A stretch of DNA of 64,000 bases from Harmothoe impar (GCA_947462335.1 OX381721.1:36320303-36384302), one strand, 5' to 3'; shown: positions 30,399 through 41,553, counted from the stretch's first letter. Notes: a model not told the origin generated them from the letters alone. A program made the numbers and translations.

Positions 30399-30601
30399 AA
30401 CCCTTTAAGGAAGGCAACATGCATTAATGCATCATGCCCTTGGTCGTCATGTAGCTCGTCAGTGCTGCATTCAAGCATCATGCGGACTCTATGATGTTGG
30501 TACACTACTGAAGAGTCAACATGAGGCAACAATGCAGCCCCGGCGAGTGACTCGCCGAGGCTGCATTGGTTCATCAAATACCGTCCTCAAATGGTTTTAA
30601 A
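30399..30601. mobile_element. Family A MITE copy
   Basis: AACCCTTTAAGGAAGGCAAC at the left, second module GGCGAGTGACTCGCC and a degraded CGTCCTCAAATGGTTTTAAA end. Confidence 0.78.
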
Positions 30602-30709
30602 GTAAACCCAAGTCTGTCACGTGACTGAACAGGGGTTAACAATGTCTGCATATAGGTCAAGGTCGATGCCAAATGTGATGTAACAACCTTGTGAAACGGG
30701 TCGTACTTT

Positions 30710-31061
30710 AGTCTTTGTGAAGACTTTTTCATCCCACACGACATTCGGTCCTGCAAATTTTTAATGTTGAAGGACCGGCAACATATTTGGAGGACCGGAT
30801 AGCCACATATCTGCATTTTATGTATAAAACAGTTTTTTCCATCAAAAATGCAATGTATTTGTTAACATTTATGGCCAAATTAGGATAGATATATTGTTTA
30901 CTGACATGCATATTTCAGCTTTAGAAGCCCAACTGCCTTCTTCCAGCTCAGAAAAGCCCAACATGCTACTGGACATTCCGTCCTGCTACACTTGTAAATC
31001 TGCTGGACCGGTGGCATTTTAGAAGGACATTGCCACAGTCCTGCATGTTTTCGCAAAGACT
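30710..31061. mobile_element. MITE-like element, family G copy 1
   Basis: AGTCTTTGTGAAGACTTTTT opens it and TTTTCGCAAAGACT closes it. It is an inverted copy of 47500-47862, sharing GGACCGGATAGCCACATAT and GGCCAAATTAGGATAGATAT-type sequence. Confidence 0.82.
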
Positions 31062-31084
31062 GTATGTAATTATATGATTATCTC

Positions 31085-31485
31085 TGAGTTTGAAATCTAT
31101 GATTTATGAATTATTTCATGGTGGATTCAATAATCACTATGCTTAAATACTAGAAATCCCGTATCCCATGCCCCCCCATGGGATACGACGTTCCCGTATC
31201 ACATGGCCTATAACGTCACCATTTGTTCAAATTCTTATGGCACTTTATATGCAATTAAACATATTTTTAAGAATAAAAACCATGACATAAAGGCAAAGGC
31301 CAATGGCCAGAGAATTTTTTGTCTCGTTCCCCGTTTGGTGGGGCTGGGGCGCATCCGACTCAGCCTGCGGCTTCGTGGGAACGATACCAAAATATCCTCT
31401 GGCCAATGGCCTTTGTCTATGTATTACAAAATTCAAGCAGGTTTCCGAACGGATTTCTGTCAACATCCAAAAGCTGAATATCATG
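31085..31485. repeat. Interspersed repeat, family M copy 1
   Basis: TTATTTCATGGTGGAT through CACTATGCTTAA and GCAAAGGCCAATGGC is shared with 56366-56720. Near its end GGCAAAGGCCAATGGCCAGAG is inverted at about 31396-31412, forming a hairpin. Open frames on both strands here are repeat-derived. Confidence 0.72.
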
Positions 31486-31829
31486 AATACCATTTCGGGG
31501 AAGGGGGGAGGGCTTGGTAGATATAGGGAGAGGGTCATACAAAAAGATTCAGTGGCCCAGGAGGACCAAAATTAGACCGAAATTAAAATTGAGAATGCAA
31601 AAAGATTGTTTTGTTTCTTTTGAACTGAAAAGAACTTTGAAAGAACTAATGTATCAACTTTCTTTGAAAGTTAGGTGGCTAGGAGGGTGGTGGCTTCCCA
31701 GCCCAAACCTTGTTAGTGTTAGAGTGAAAGGTAGGGATTTACATCACTTTACTCAATGTTCAATGTTTTGGATCCCTCCTCCCACGTGGACCTAACCCAT
31801 CCTTCCATTGTTAAAGCAGTGACCACCAC

Positions 31830-32057
31830 TTAACCCTTTAAGGACGGCATTATGCCTTAAAGCATGATGCCCTTGTTCGTCATGAATGCAGCCCTGGCGA
31901 TTAATTCAAGCATAAGGCCGACCTTATAATGTTGAGACACTCCTGAAGGGTCGGCATGATGGACCAATGCAGCACTGGCGAGTTACTCGCCAAGGCTACA
32001 TTGGTGCATCATGACGACAAATGTCAGCTTTTAGCGACATCAGTCTTTAAAGGGTTA
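31830..32057. mobile_element. Family A MITE copy
   Basis: TTAACCCTTTAAGGACGGCA at the left and CTTTAAAGGGTTAA at the right. The first hairpin module is partly deleted. Confidence 0.82.
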
Positions 32058-32146
32058 ATGTGTTGGTGAGAGCTGGCAGGTGGCGGTGTGACCAGGACAG
32101 GGACGGTCCAGCTGTAGTCCAGCTGCTTAGCCAATCCTTGAACCCA

Positions 32147-32500
32147 CCAACCCTTTAAGGACAGACGTGGCTAAAAGATGACATTTGTTATCATGAAGAA
32201 CCAATGCAGCCCTGGCGAGTAACACACTGGTGCTGCATTGGTGCATCATGCCGACCCTACGGGAGTGTCTTAACCCTGTAGGCTAGGCATGATGAATGAA
32301 TGCAGCAGTGGCAAGTTACTCACCGCGACTGCATTCATGCATCATGACAACCAAGGGCATGATGAATTAAGGTATCTGTGGTGGGGACATGGGATACTAC
32401 ATGAAATCATTATGCCCTTGGCCATCATGATACATCGATGTATGCAGCCCTGGGGAATAACTCGCCAGAGCTGTATTCAAGCATCATGCCAACCCTACGG
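32147..32500. mobile_element. Family A MITE, inverted copy plus fragment
   Basis: 32147-32372 carries both modules in the reverse order (TAAAAGATGACATTTGTTAT first). A second partial copy follows at 32406-32500 with CCCTTGGCCATCATGATACA. Confidence 0.7.
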
Positions 32501-32910
32501 CTCTCAAAGGCGCTAGTTTACTCGAATTTAGCATGGCTAAAACTATTGATGACATAAAATTATTACCACCTAACTATCAACCAAGTCCCTTTCCTCCCCC
32601 CCCCCATCCCCCAGCTGGCAATACATGCCTCGTCCCTTATCATTGGCCTGGGCTATTGGACAAGGCGCTACCCACCACCGCCCATCAGGTCCTTGTCAGA
32701 CTCAGGAAATTGATACCGCTCAAAGGGTAAATGTGACATCCACCAGACATCCAACCTCATCATTCTGCAAATATCAGCTACAATGTCGGCCAGCCTGTGT
32801 ACACCCCAACCCCTGTGTGTCCCCGCTACCATGCCCCATCCACCCACCCTGCACTGATAGTGTCTAAGCTCAAGGGCTTAGTCATGATCAGTAGTGGCTA
32901 TTCTATAGAT
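32501..32910. other. Non-coding stretch
   Basis: C-rich tract near 32600. The frames at 32533-32867 have no domain or splice support. Confidence 0.35.
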
Positions 32911-32914
32911 CCAT

Positions 32915-33170
32915 GCATCAAGAAAGGGTGACTTTTCAGAAAAGTTATTGATAAAGTGTTTGATCAATTTTGTCACTGTGACCTACAAATTCATGATATA
33001 ATTTCAAAATCCTGCATTCTAATGTACACTGTTTGAAAGAGAATTATCATGTGAGTCTCCTGATATGATACGTTTGTAACCTTAGCCATTACAAACAATG
33101 TTGTGAGGATTCTGCTAAAACCAATGTAAACACAACTTTATTTTGAAAAAGTCACCCTGCTGCATTGGTC
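32915..33170. mobile_element. MITE-like element, family N copy 1
   Basis: AAAGGGTGACTTTTCAGAAA at the left and the inverted TTTTGAAAAAGTCACCC at the right. A copy over 90% identical lies at 43990-44230, including the 20 bases before it. Confidence 0.82.
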
Positions 33171-33175
33171 ACCCT

Positions 33176-33400
33176 AAAACCTTGCGTATAAGCCTAACTC
33201 GTGTATAAGCTGCACCCCGAGTTTGGGGCGATCCTATGAGCCGCATTGGTCATCTGATTATGGTGACTTTAATACTGTACCATAGTGGCTAAAACTTGCA
33301 TATAAGCCCTGGATATAAGCCGCACCCTGACCCTGGGCTGATCATATATAAGCTGCACCGGTGATCTGACTGTATAAGCCGCGGCTTATACGCGAGGTTA
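33176..33400. mobile_element. MITE, family V copy 2
   Basis: Diverged copy of 10993-11219: CTAAAACCTTGCGTATAAGC at the left and GCGGCTTATACGCGAGGTTA at the right. Confidence 0.75.
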
Positions 33401-33785
33401 GTCATTTCAGAATGACTAATTGATACAAATGTATTTAAAATGATTGAGGTACAACATAATACCTGCCTTACTCAAAGTTATGGTCAAATAAAAACATCAA
33501 GCTCTAACTCAAAGAGACTAACCCTAATACTTATAGAAATGGAAACTAATCTAGGTTGGCTGTATAGGGAGCCAAATATGACTTTAGAAATCCACCTTAA
33601 TTATGTAATTATTCCTGTATGGTATTGTTCCTATTTGTTTGCTGGAAAAAGTTACACCTAGAGTGTAGTGTGATACACAAAAGGAGGGTTCATCGTGGAT
33701 AAATGACTATAACATTGGGGTGGACATCTCAGGGTATGTGGTTGACTTAAGGTCAGTCTACCCTACTATTCAATAAGTATAGTAA
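33401..33785. repeat. Interspersed repeat, family O copy 1
   Basis: Shares CTTACTCAAA, CTAATCTAGGTTGGC and AGGGAGCCAAATATGACTT with segments at 35930-36180, 43600-43830, 45605-45840 and 50460-50830. An exact boundary was not found. Confidence 0.55.
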
Positions 33786-33844
33786 CTGAGTTGTTGGCCA
33801 GTACACTGCATGAATCTTGTCAATTAATCAAACATTGGACTGTT

Positions 33845-34015
33845 GGAAGTCACACTTTAAGCATATTTTATTCCAGTCAATGCCACTTAAAGATGCTTAA
33901 ATGGCATTATGACTTTAACAGGATATTTAAATGGAATTTAATGAGCTTAAAGCTGCTCAAATAGAGACTTTAAGCAATAAAAGGTTTGCTTAAATACCAA
34001 TGTTCATGCAGTGGT
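33845..34015. mobile_element. MITE-like element, family I copy
   Basis: Ends in GCTTAAATACCAATGTTCAT followed by GCAGTG, the inverted form of the CACTGCATGAACATTGGCAT end seen at 63246. Interior repeats of GCTTAAA/TTTAAGC. Confidence 0.65.
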
Positions 34016-34234
34016 ACTGACTACGGTCAGACTATCAGTGCTGTCCCTGGTCTCCCGCTGCCTCCCCCCCCCCCCCCCCCCCGGGTACATCATCCATCAC
34101 CGTGTTATTGGCCCCTGTCACACTCTGTCCACACCACACTACTGGCAGTCTCGGGCCCCGACTGTAGGTATACAGTCTGGGAGAGTTCTTATGTATGGGG
34201 TTGTACCAGCCAGCCACCCAGCTCTGCTGCTGAT

Positions 34235-34441
34235 GGGGGTCTAGATTGGGGGTCCCCATGTCGCCTGTCGATTTTAAGAAATGCCATGTCCCTTGTCACT
34301 ATTCTTCTATTCCTGCTGTCGATTTTCAGAAATGCCCATGTCCCTTGTTATTTATCCTGTCGTTTATCACTAAGCCTCATGTCACCTGTAGATTCTAAGA
34401 AACAGCCATGTCGCCCTGTCGATTTTAGGGGTCTATCCCCA
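34235..34441. repeat. Interspersed repeat, family L copy 1
   Basis: GGGGGTCTAGATTGGGGGTC then repeated CTGTCGATTTTAAGAAATG and CCATGTC units, ending GTCGATTTTAGGGGTC. The second copy is at 48927-49147. Confidence 0.75.
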
Positions 34442-34574
34442 TGCTGAGGTGTAGGAACTGTCCCACCACACTAGTAGTAGAAGTACTGACCATAGGGCAG
34501 CATGACTCTGCTGCTGATGTGTGGGGACTGTCCCCACCACACTAGCAGTAGAAGTAAAAGCTACTGACTGTACA

Positions 34575-34854
34575 GTGTGTCTCACCAGATCAGGCCAATG
34601 TGAACGTCTTTGACTGAGTGCCATCTATGACCGTGTGCCATCTTCCACTAGCCACCATAATGAAAAAAGATTTAAAAAGATGGTTTTCTTTTTTGATATG
34701 TAACGCATAAAATTAAGAAAATGGCGGTGGCTATATTTCCATTTATATCTTCACCCGCCCTAAATACACCGTTTTCTGTCAGGAGGTCAAAGATGGCTTC
34801 CGGTCAAAAACTTTCACAATGGCTTTATCTGGTGAGACACAGCCATCAACCAGT
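34575..34854. mobile_element. MITE, family C copy, diverged
   Basis: TGTGTCTCACCAGAT at the left and TCTGGTGAGACACA at the right, with arms of diverged TTTGACTGAGTGCCAT units. Confidence 0.6.
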
Positions 34855-35637
34855 GTGAAATCCACTCTGTAATCATACTGGACATCTGCACCTATCAATT
34901 AGATTTGAGGTTATTGACAAAGGGGTAGCTTGAAAATAACGCATCAAATCGGTGTCAGCTATTTCTGTCATACCTGTAAAATAAACACACTTCCCTCATA
35001 GTCCTAACTCTGTTGCTCCCCTCATGTCGTGTGACACCTCCGTTAATGTACAACTGCATGAATATTTGCTAATGTAAGATAAACAGGTTAAGCTTCTTTA
35101 CGTTCAATAGTCCCTGGTAAATACCACAGGAAAATCACAAAGATTTTTACGTGGTGTTTGATTGAATTCAATAAAATTTTATTAAATGCAAACGTTGTAT
35201 AACGTTAAATAACGTTTCTCTAAGGCTCCTTACTATTGCATAACGTTAAATGTAATTTCATAACGTTATTTTGACGTAAAGTAACGTTTTTTTGTCAGCT
35301 GGAAGGCCTTAACAGTAATATGTGAAATCGATGAGAGAACTGCAAAATCAAGGCATTGCCCTGACGATGTCCCGACGAGCTGTTAACATATAGACATCTT
35401 TCCATATTGATATAGCTATAGGGTTACCTATGCTACAGTATTAAGAACTAGCCATTTTTCTACAGCAGGGGTAGGTTGGATTTTCTTGGTGGCCACCATG
35501 ACTTTTATAGAGGAAGTCATAGCCATCAAGACGAGCACATTCTTACTGTGGCAGACAAAGATAATTGTGTAGGGGCACGGATTACTCACGCCTTGGTGAT
35601 AAATCCGCAGGGAGGTATCACTTGGGTAATCCTACAC

Positions 35638-35640
<3 letters not shown>
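34855..35640. other. Non-coding stretch with AACGTTA-rich segment
   Basis: Bases 35190-35290 carry several AACGTTA or TAACGTT motifs also seen at 9185-9215 and 61700-61775. A partial family D-like end (GCCATTTTTCTACAGCAGGG) is at 35451. Confidence 0.4.

Positions 35641-35706
<66 letters not shown>
35641..35706. repeat. (TA)n microsatellite
   Basis: About 33 uninterrupted TA dinucleotides. Confidence 0.98.
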
Positions 35707-35710
<4 letters not shown>

Positions 35711-35755
35711 GACCATACTGATCCAGTAACGTAAGGTGCGGTTAAGTTGTCGGAT

Positions 35756-35826
35756 GGGGATGTAGCTCAGTGGTAGAGCACAGGCTCCTGAGTCAGGAGG
35801 TCGTGGGTTTGAATCCCGCTTTCTCC
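35756..35826 (+). pseudogene. tRNA-like sequence (alanine-type) or SINE head
   Basis: GGGGATGTAGCTCAGTGGTA is a typical tRNA 5' half with an A box, and GGGTTTGAATCCC is a B box with one change from GGTTCGAATCC. The spacing is right for a tRNA. The D and T arms pair, but the acceptor stem has mismatches and the anticodon arm does not form (at least three mismatches), so it is not functional. It is a pseudogene or the head of a SINE whose body is not recognised. Confidence 0.72.
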
Positions 35827-35929
35827 AGATGACTTTTCCGCGACCGTTACAATTGTCATGGTCGAAGAAATGTTTGTATACAGATACTCTAAATACCCCA
35901 GCCCTTAGACTGTAGTGGGTATCCAGGGT

Positions 35930-36180
35930 TAGTCATATGGGGCATTGGTCAGACATAAACAAGTGCTATTCAAAAATGACTGAGGCATAACAACATATGA
36001 CTAATGCCTTACTCAAAAGGACTTAGCCTAAAACTCATTGAAATGGAGAAGACTAAGGTGAGTTGGACCAACTTGACAATATCAACTAACCTAGGTTGGC
36101 CGTTTAGGGAGCCAAAATATGCCTTGCCTGGTTATTCACCATAGTGACTGAGAGATTGGTTGCATAGGGAGCCAAAGAAA
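35930..36180. repeat. Interspersed repeat, family O copy 2
   Basis: GGGGCATTGGTCAGACATAA to TAGGGAGCCAAAATATG. It matches 45605-45840 closely. Confidence 0.65.
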
Positions 36181-36334
36181 ATCAGTGCACGTCACCATAA
36201 AATTTCGTCTAAAATGACCGGTCCGTGTTGCCTGTAATGCTACACCACCCCTGTTAACTGCGCTGCTGCTGCTGTCGGGCTGTAGGTGGAAGCCACACGG
36301 ACGTGTCATATCCCAGAATCCACCTGGCCTGCAG

Positions 36335-36427
36335 CGGACTATAATATAATCTCTCACCTGTCAGTGATTTACCTGCATGCCTCCTCCTATCTATGTCATG
36401 TACTGCAGAGACATTTCACAACTACAG
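36335..36427 (+). CDS. Weak candidate exon
   Basis: An acceptor-like CACCTGGCCTGCAG precedes base 36335 and a strong donor ACTACAG|GTAAGG follows base 36427, giving a 93-bp, 31-codon, phase 1-1 segment whose peptide includes DYNIISHLSVIYLHASSYLC. No family is recognised and the acceptor lacks a good pyrimidine tract. It could be chance. Confidence 0.22.
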
Positions 36428-37430
36428 GTAAGGGTCCTGGGACGGCACATATTGCCTCGTCTGTACACCAAGAAAACTATGAGCGCAATACAAGCCTAAC
36501 GCTGGTCTTGTCCGCAAAAGCATTTAAATAATGGAAGCACATAAATGAGGATCAGGCAATGCTGGGCCTTCATTTAGAGCCTAGGCTTGCCCAAAATGGC
36601 TCAGTCTGACAAACCTGGACTGGAACGTCTCTTTCGTCCTCCAAAACTTTTTGTCCTGTTTCTCTGCTGAGGAATTGTGGAGTTCCAACTGGTAATCGTT
36701 GGATTGTTGAATTGTTGGATTATGTACTATAGGGCACCTGGCCGTTGATTGCAGCACCACTTATGCTAAGTTGAGAACCTTCAATACAGGCCTTTTGGCC
36801 ACTAGGTAGAGCAGCTAACCGGGGGTTGTGACATCACAGGGCAGCCACTATTGCTTCTGTCTGAAGTGGTTCCCAGGACTTGGCCCTACAGTGAGTAGGC
36901 CTAGGTACTGAGGACCAATGTTATTCACATGGCTTCAGGGTAACACAGACTGAAGCAATCACTATCCCAACTTAAGCTCCATCTAGAGACAACCAAAGGA
37001 GGCACCGGGGGTTGGACATGGCCGCGCCCATGGCCTAACCCCTAGGAGCCCTATAAATAATACTGCATTTTACATGATTGGGTTTGTTGGTAGGAATTGT
37101 CCAGCATTGCCAGATTCGGTGGGCCTTGTAGTGTCTTGTTCTATAGCTCAGATTTATGTGTACATCTGAATGACGACAGGTTTGATATCCCCTACTATCT
37201 AGCATGACACTCATGAAAGGAATTCCATTCAAGATGGCTGCAACACAGTCTAGACCCCACAACCAATAAGGATATCATGGCGGATGGGTGAGGTACTACC
37301 AGACTAATCTACATGTCAGACCTCCCCCCCCCTGCAGGCACCACCTACTGTCTGCACTTACTGGGGGTATTTTTGTATCAGGACCGAGTCATTGCTGGAA
37401 CATCTGGGGCAGACATTGTCCCATCTCCAA
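36428..37430. other. Non-coding stretch
   Basis: No exon with both splice sites and no element ends were recognised. Confidence 0.35.
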
Positions 37431-37437
37431 TAGTGCC

Positions 37438-37545
37438 ATTAAAGTGGCATTCTCACCGAGCGTACCATACTCACAATTCTAGCACTGTTCTAGTCTACTA
37501 TGTGGTAAGTGTGAGTGGTGAAAATGCCCCTTTAAGGATTAGCTA
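37438..37545. repeat. Short interspersed repeat shared with 41441-41553
   Basis: ATTAAAGTGGCATTCTCACC through CTAGCACTGTTCTAGTCTAC to GCCCCTTTAAGG is the inverted, diverged counterpart of 41441-41553. Confidence 0.6.
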
Positions 37546-38506
37546 AACATATTTTCGAAGATGGCTACTATTATATAGTTCCCTCACATACATATATGTA
37601 TATATACATCCTACTTATAGTAGTCTACAGGAGAGTATACCATTCCTATTTCAAAAATATGCTCACACATTTAATGTAGATCACACAAGAGCACCTGCCA
37701 CTACTTGGTGAAAGAAAATGAGGTAGAAAATCGCAAATCGCAAAACTCAAAAGAAGTACTGAAATTTTCGTATCGTGTTGGCTGACTGTTGTACCTGTCT
37801 CCAGAAAATCCGTTTAAAGATGGCATGATGTCGTACGGCATCTTGTCTAATTGTTGCCACGGTGACCGACAGAATCACCGGGCGAAAACGTGTCGCTGCA
37901 TTGCGGACCTAATATTGTGACTAGCTGGACCCTAATATGGGTGGCTATTACTTGATCTGGTACCGGCAAGATACGCATTGATAACATTGGTCATGGTATG
38001 TACCAGTAGCACTCAAAGAACTCCGCAGCGAAGGCCAGGCAATTATTTTGTTTGGTCTAAAATGTATTCTGCTTGGTGCCTATGAACGGTCTGCGAGTTA
38101 CTCACTAGAACTCAAGCTGACAAAGGGAAAAAACATTGAGACCTCGTACCCTCCTGAAAGGGTTAAGCGTACCACTTCCACCATTTCCCACTTGGGGGCA
38201 GGTCAGTGCAGGGCCAATGAGAGTATAGAAAACCCGGTCTCGTGCTTTACCCAAATCTCAGAGGACCTCTGGGAGATCTCGCGTGCCTTCCTAATGAGTT
38301 CTCCATGTACTTCCTCCCAACCCTAAGACACATTTTGAGTCAGAGTAAAATGAAGGAATTACCTCTCTGAGCTGTCAGAATCTGTAGCAGAGGTGAGCAC
38401 TTTTTGTGTTGAGGCGCAAATCTGGTACTTGAATAATTGGACAATAGGTACCACTGGGTACAGATGGCCGACTGTGTACAGAGAGGGAATACTGAGACGG
38501 CGCCAT
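37546..38506. other. Non-coding stretch
   Basis: The frame at 38048-38326 has no domain or splice support. No repeats recognised. Confidence 0.35.
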
Positions 38507-38936
38507 CACTGCACGAAAATCCCTATTTAAGTATATTTAAGTGAACCAAAATATCCGGGAAAGGTCCTGGAAAGGTCGATTTGAACTTGCCATGAAGTAA
38601 AATGAACTTTAAGGGCCACTTAAATGTCATGCGACATTTAAGGTAACCTTAAATTTACCGGAAATGTCATACAACATTTCGGGTAAATTTAAGGTTACCT
38701 TAAATTTACCGGAAATGTCATATGATATTTAAGGTAACCTTAAATTTACCGGAAATGTCATATGACATTTCCGGTAAAATCTAAATTGGTTGCAGTATTA
38801 TTTGGTCATAATATTATTACCTCACTTGGGTCTGTCACCCCAGACCGAGGGTTCAAATAAATCATGAAAAACATAAATAGACTTTTTATAATGAGTATTT
38901 TATTATTTACAGATACAAGTATATACTTTAGACTTC

Positions 38937-39615
38937 TGAAGGGCTACAACCCGTGATACTCACAAGGGGAGCTAGGGGAAACTTGTCCCGTTATTATACA
39001 TTATTTTAAGGCTTATAAAGGACTACAACCCGTGATACTAACCAGGGAGTAAGGGGACCCTGATCCCGGTATTAAACTTTTTTTCTGACGGTTTCTGGAG
39101 GGCTACAACCCTTGATACTAACTAGGGGAGTTAGGGGACCCTGATCCCGGTATTAAACTTTTTTCTGACGGTTTCTAGAGGGATACAACCCTTGATACTA
39201 ACTAGGGGAGTTAGGGGACCCTGATCCCGGTATTAAACTTTTTTCTGACGGTTTCTGGAGGGCTACAACCCGTGATACTAACCAGGGGAGTTAGGGGACC
39301 CTGATCCCGGTATAAACGTTTTTTCTGTAGGTTTCTGGTGAGCTACAACCCGTAATACTAACCAGGGGAGTTAGGGGACCCTGATCCCGGTATAAACGTT
39401 TTTTCTGAGGGTTTCTGGTGAGCTACAACCCGTAATACTAACCAGGGGAGTTAGGGGACCCTGATCCCGGTATTAAACTTTTTTTCTGAGGGTTTCTGGT
39501 GGGCTACAACCCGTAATACTAACCAGGGGAGTTAGGGGACCCTGATCCCGGTATTAAAGTTTTTTCTGAGGGTTTCTGGAGGGCTACAACCCGTAATACT
39601 AACCAGGGGAGTTAT
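38937..39615. repeat. ~80-bp minisatellite
   Basis: Eight to nine units containing GGCTACAACCCGTRATACTA, GGGGAGTTAGGGGACCCTGA and TCCCGGTATTAAACTTTTTT. Adjacent units are over 90% identical. Confidence 0.93.
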
Positions 39616-39719
39616 AATAGAGGCATATTTGAAACCACATACACCCCCACCACCACAACCCCAGCATCTGTACCAGCCCGCCACACTGCTGCAGGTAACA
39701 ATGGGAGGTGTTATAACGG

Positions 39720-40590
39720 TTTCTATATATAGACAAATGACTCCATGCTTACACCAAGCTGTGGGCCACATACATGTAGCACACATGTGACCTACATACA
39801 TTATAAACAGCCAATAGAAACACAGAAGCAGGAGTCAGTGGGCAGTTTGAACCAGTAGACACTTGGACATGGACAAGGACACATGGTTACATGATATACA
39901 TGTATTACATGTAGTTTTGTCCTGTTATAGGTAAGTATATGAACACAGTGTGTTTATCATGTTTGTTCATAGTTTGTGCATACAGAGATTAATGCAATAA
40001 GCTATACTTTTAATTACAATGATATAATAATATACAATAGAATTAGGGTATCTAACTGTACATGCATGTACCCTAATACCTGGCCCCTTTGCGAGGCTTG
40101 GGGAAGAATATCTGTACTGATAAACAATCAAACAAACTAATATATACATTAATTATGAATTTGAATTCTATTTGTATTGTATCAACCGACCCCTAAAACA
40201 TGTAATTAATTTCCTTTTCTTTTATTTGCAGATAGACCTCTCCCAGTGCCTCCCTGGAGGCTCCCCCGACCTCCCTGGAGGCTCCCCCGGCCTCCCTGGT
40301 GGATCTCTCGGCCTCTCTAAGGCTCCCCCGGCCTCCCTGGAGGCACCCCCGGCCTCCCTGGAGGCTCCCCCGGCCTCCCTGGAGGCACCCCCGGCCTCCC
40401 TGGAGACTCCCCCGGCCTCCCTGGGGCCTCCCCCGGCCTCCCTGGAGGCACCCCCGGCCTCCCTGGAGGCTCCCCCGGCCTCCCTGGAGGCTCCCCCGGC
40501 CTCCCTCGAGACTCCCCCGGCCTCCCTGGAGGTACCCCGGCTCCAAATAAAAAGATGAAATTGATGAAATAACCCCCTCAATAAAAAATA
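39720..40590 (+). ncRNA. Candidate spliced transcript over the 21-bp minisatellite
   Basis: A TATA-like CTATATATAG lies near 39722. A consensus donor (ATAG|GTAAGTAT at 39930/39931) and a consensus acceptor (TTTTATTTGCAG ending 40231, good pyrimidine tract) define a 301-bp intron. Exon 2 spans the minisatellite and is followed by AATAAA at 40546 and 40580. Joining the exons meets stops in frame just around the junction, so it is called non-coding. Exon 2 alone is open in frames giving PPASLEA or LPGGSPG repeats. All of this is prediction. Confidence 0.3.
40250..40545. repeat. 21-bp GC-rich minisatellite
   Basis: About 14 units of GGAGGCWCCCCCGGCCTCCC plus T. Both unit length and GC-rich composition resemble the 23535-23757 array in the other large foldback. 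Open frames on both strands reflect the 3n period. Confidence 0.93.
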
Positions 40591-40991
40591 TTCCAATATA
40601 AAGATGACGAAATCTAAGTTAAAAGTAGAGAAAATGGCAATGTCCATTAAAGGTCATTATAAGTACTTAAATGTGATTTTTTAGTGAGGGAGACCTGGAC
40701 CTTGACATGTTATTTAATGACCTTTAAGTACCACCTTGCCATGTCATTTAATCATCTTAAATCAACTTAAATTCTACTTAAATGTCGACTTAAAGTGTTG
40801 CTTTAAGTACACCAAAATGTTGCTTAAATGTCGAAATTGACATTTAAGTTTCACCTTAAATGTACTTAAATTTGACATTTAAGTAATAAAAATGACATTT
40901 AAGGTGTACTTAAATAGACATTGTCGTGCAGTGCATGCCATTGCAGAATGGCCCCAGCCTTCCCTGACACACACCTTAGGGTGATATCCTT

Positions 40992-41325
40992 AGGCAGTGT
41001 TTCACGACCTTGGGCCAATGTTTTTGTCTCTGACCGGGTGCCAGCTCTGACTGGGTGCCAGCTCTGACCGGGTGCAAGCTCTGACCTGCCTGAATAAAAT
41101 CGGGTTATTTAGGGCAGATGGAGATAGAATTTGGCTGAAAAGGTGAGTGGATGTCAGAACTCTTTAAACTAGTCATTACTTACCCATTTTTATCATCATC
41201 TGCCCTAAATAACCCGTTTATATTCAGGTCGGTCAGAGCTGGCACCCGGTCAGAGCTGGCACCCGGTCAGAGCTGGCACCCAGTCAGAGACAAAAACATT
41301 GGCCCAAGGTCGTGAGACACAGCCA
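40992..41325. mobile_element. MITE, family C copy with foreign centre
   Basis: GGCAGTGTTTCACGACCTTG at the left, CAAGGTCGTGAGACACAGCC at the right. Arms of GACYGGGTGCCAGCTCTGA units. The centre has its own inverted pair, AAATCGGGTTATTTAGGGCAGATG-type at 41097-41120 versus 41195-41222, suggesting a nested foldback. Confidence 0.82.
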
Positions 41326-41370
41326 CTAGCTTCACCAGCGTCCACTTCTACAGACGCTACTCCATCTTTG

Positions 41371-41384
41371 TCACCAGGTGGCGC
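41371..41384 (+). promoter_or_regulatory. CTCF-like motif
   Basis: TCACCAGGTGGCGC matches the CCASYAGRKGGCRS core at all but the first base. Others are at 41855-41866 (minus), 44848-44861 (plus) and 48621-48632 (minus). Confidence 0.4.
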
Positions 41385-41440
41385 ACCAGGCTCTAAGCCT
41401 ACCTAAGCCTAACATAACCCTTACCATGATTCAACTCTTC

Positions 41441-41553
41441 AGATATTTAAAGGAGCAATATCACCACTCGTGCAGCTAGCACACAGTAGACTAGAACAGT
41501 ACTGGAATTGTGAGTAAGAAACGCTCGGTGATTATGCCGCTTTAAAGAAATAT
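41441..41553. repeat. Short interspersed repeat shared with 37438-37545
   Basis: ATTTAAAGGAGCAATATCAC through GACTAGAACAGTACTGGAAT to GATTATGCCGCTTTAAAG. A second ACGCTCGCTGATTATGCCCC end is at 41808-41828, so the full element may run from 41441 to about 41830. Confidence 0.6.

Larger units (their letters stand above)
38507..40933. mobile_element. 2.4-kb element with TTTAAG-satellite arms
   Basis: The left end CACTGCACGAAAATCCCTAT and the right end, complement of CACTGCACGACAATGTCTAT, are inverted and continue as TTAAGTA. CAT on each side may be a 3-bp duplication. The arms (38520-38790 and 40630-40920) are made of TTTAAG/CTTAAA motifs, including a tandem ACCTTAAATTTACCGGAAAT. The core holds an ~80-bp and a 21-bp minisatellite and a possible transcription unit. 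The end sequence resembles the short family I MITE (CACTGCATGAACATT), so it may be its long relative. Confidence 0.72.

Noticed and set aside
35756..35826. Functional tRNA-Ala gene
   Set aside because: The anticodon arm does not pair and the acceptor stem has mismatches. Only the A and B boxes are preserved.
40222..40647. Long Gly/Pro/Arg-rich frames on both strands (collagen-like at first sight)
   Set aside because: They are by-products of a 21-bp minisatellite, open in several frames on both strands. No GXY collagen periodicity is kept.
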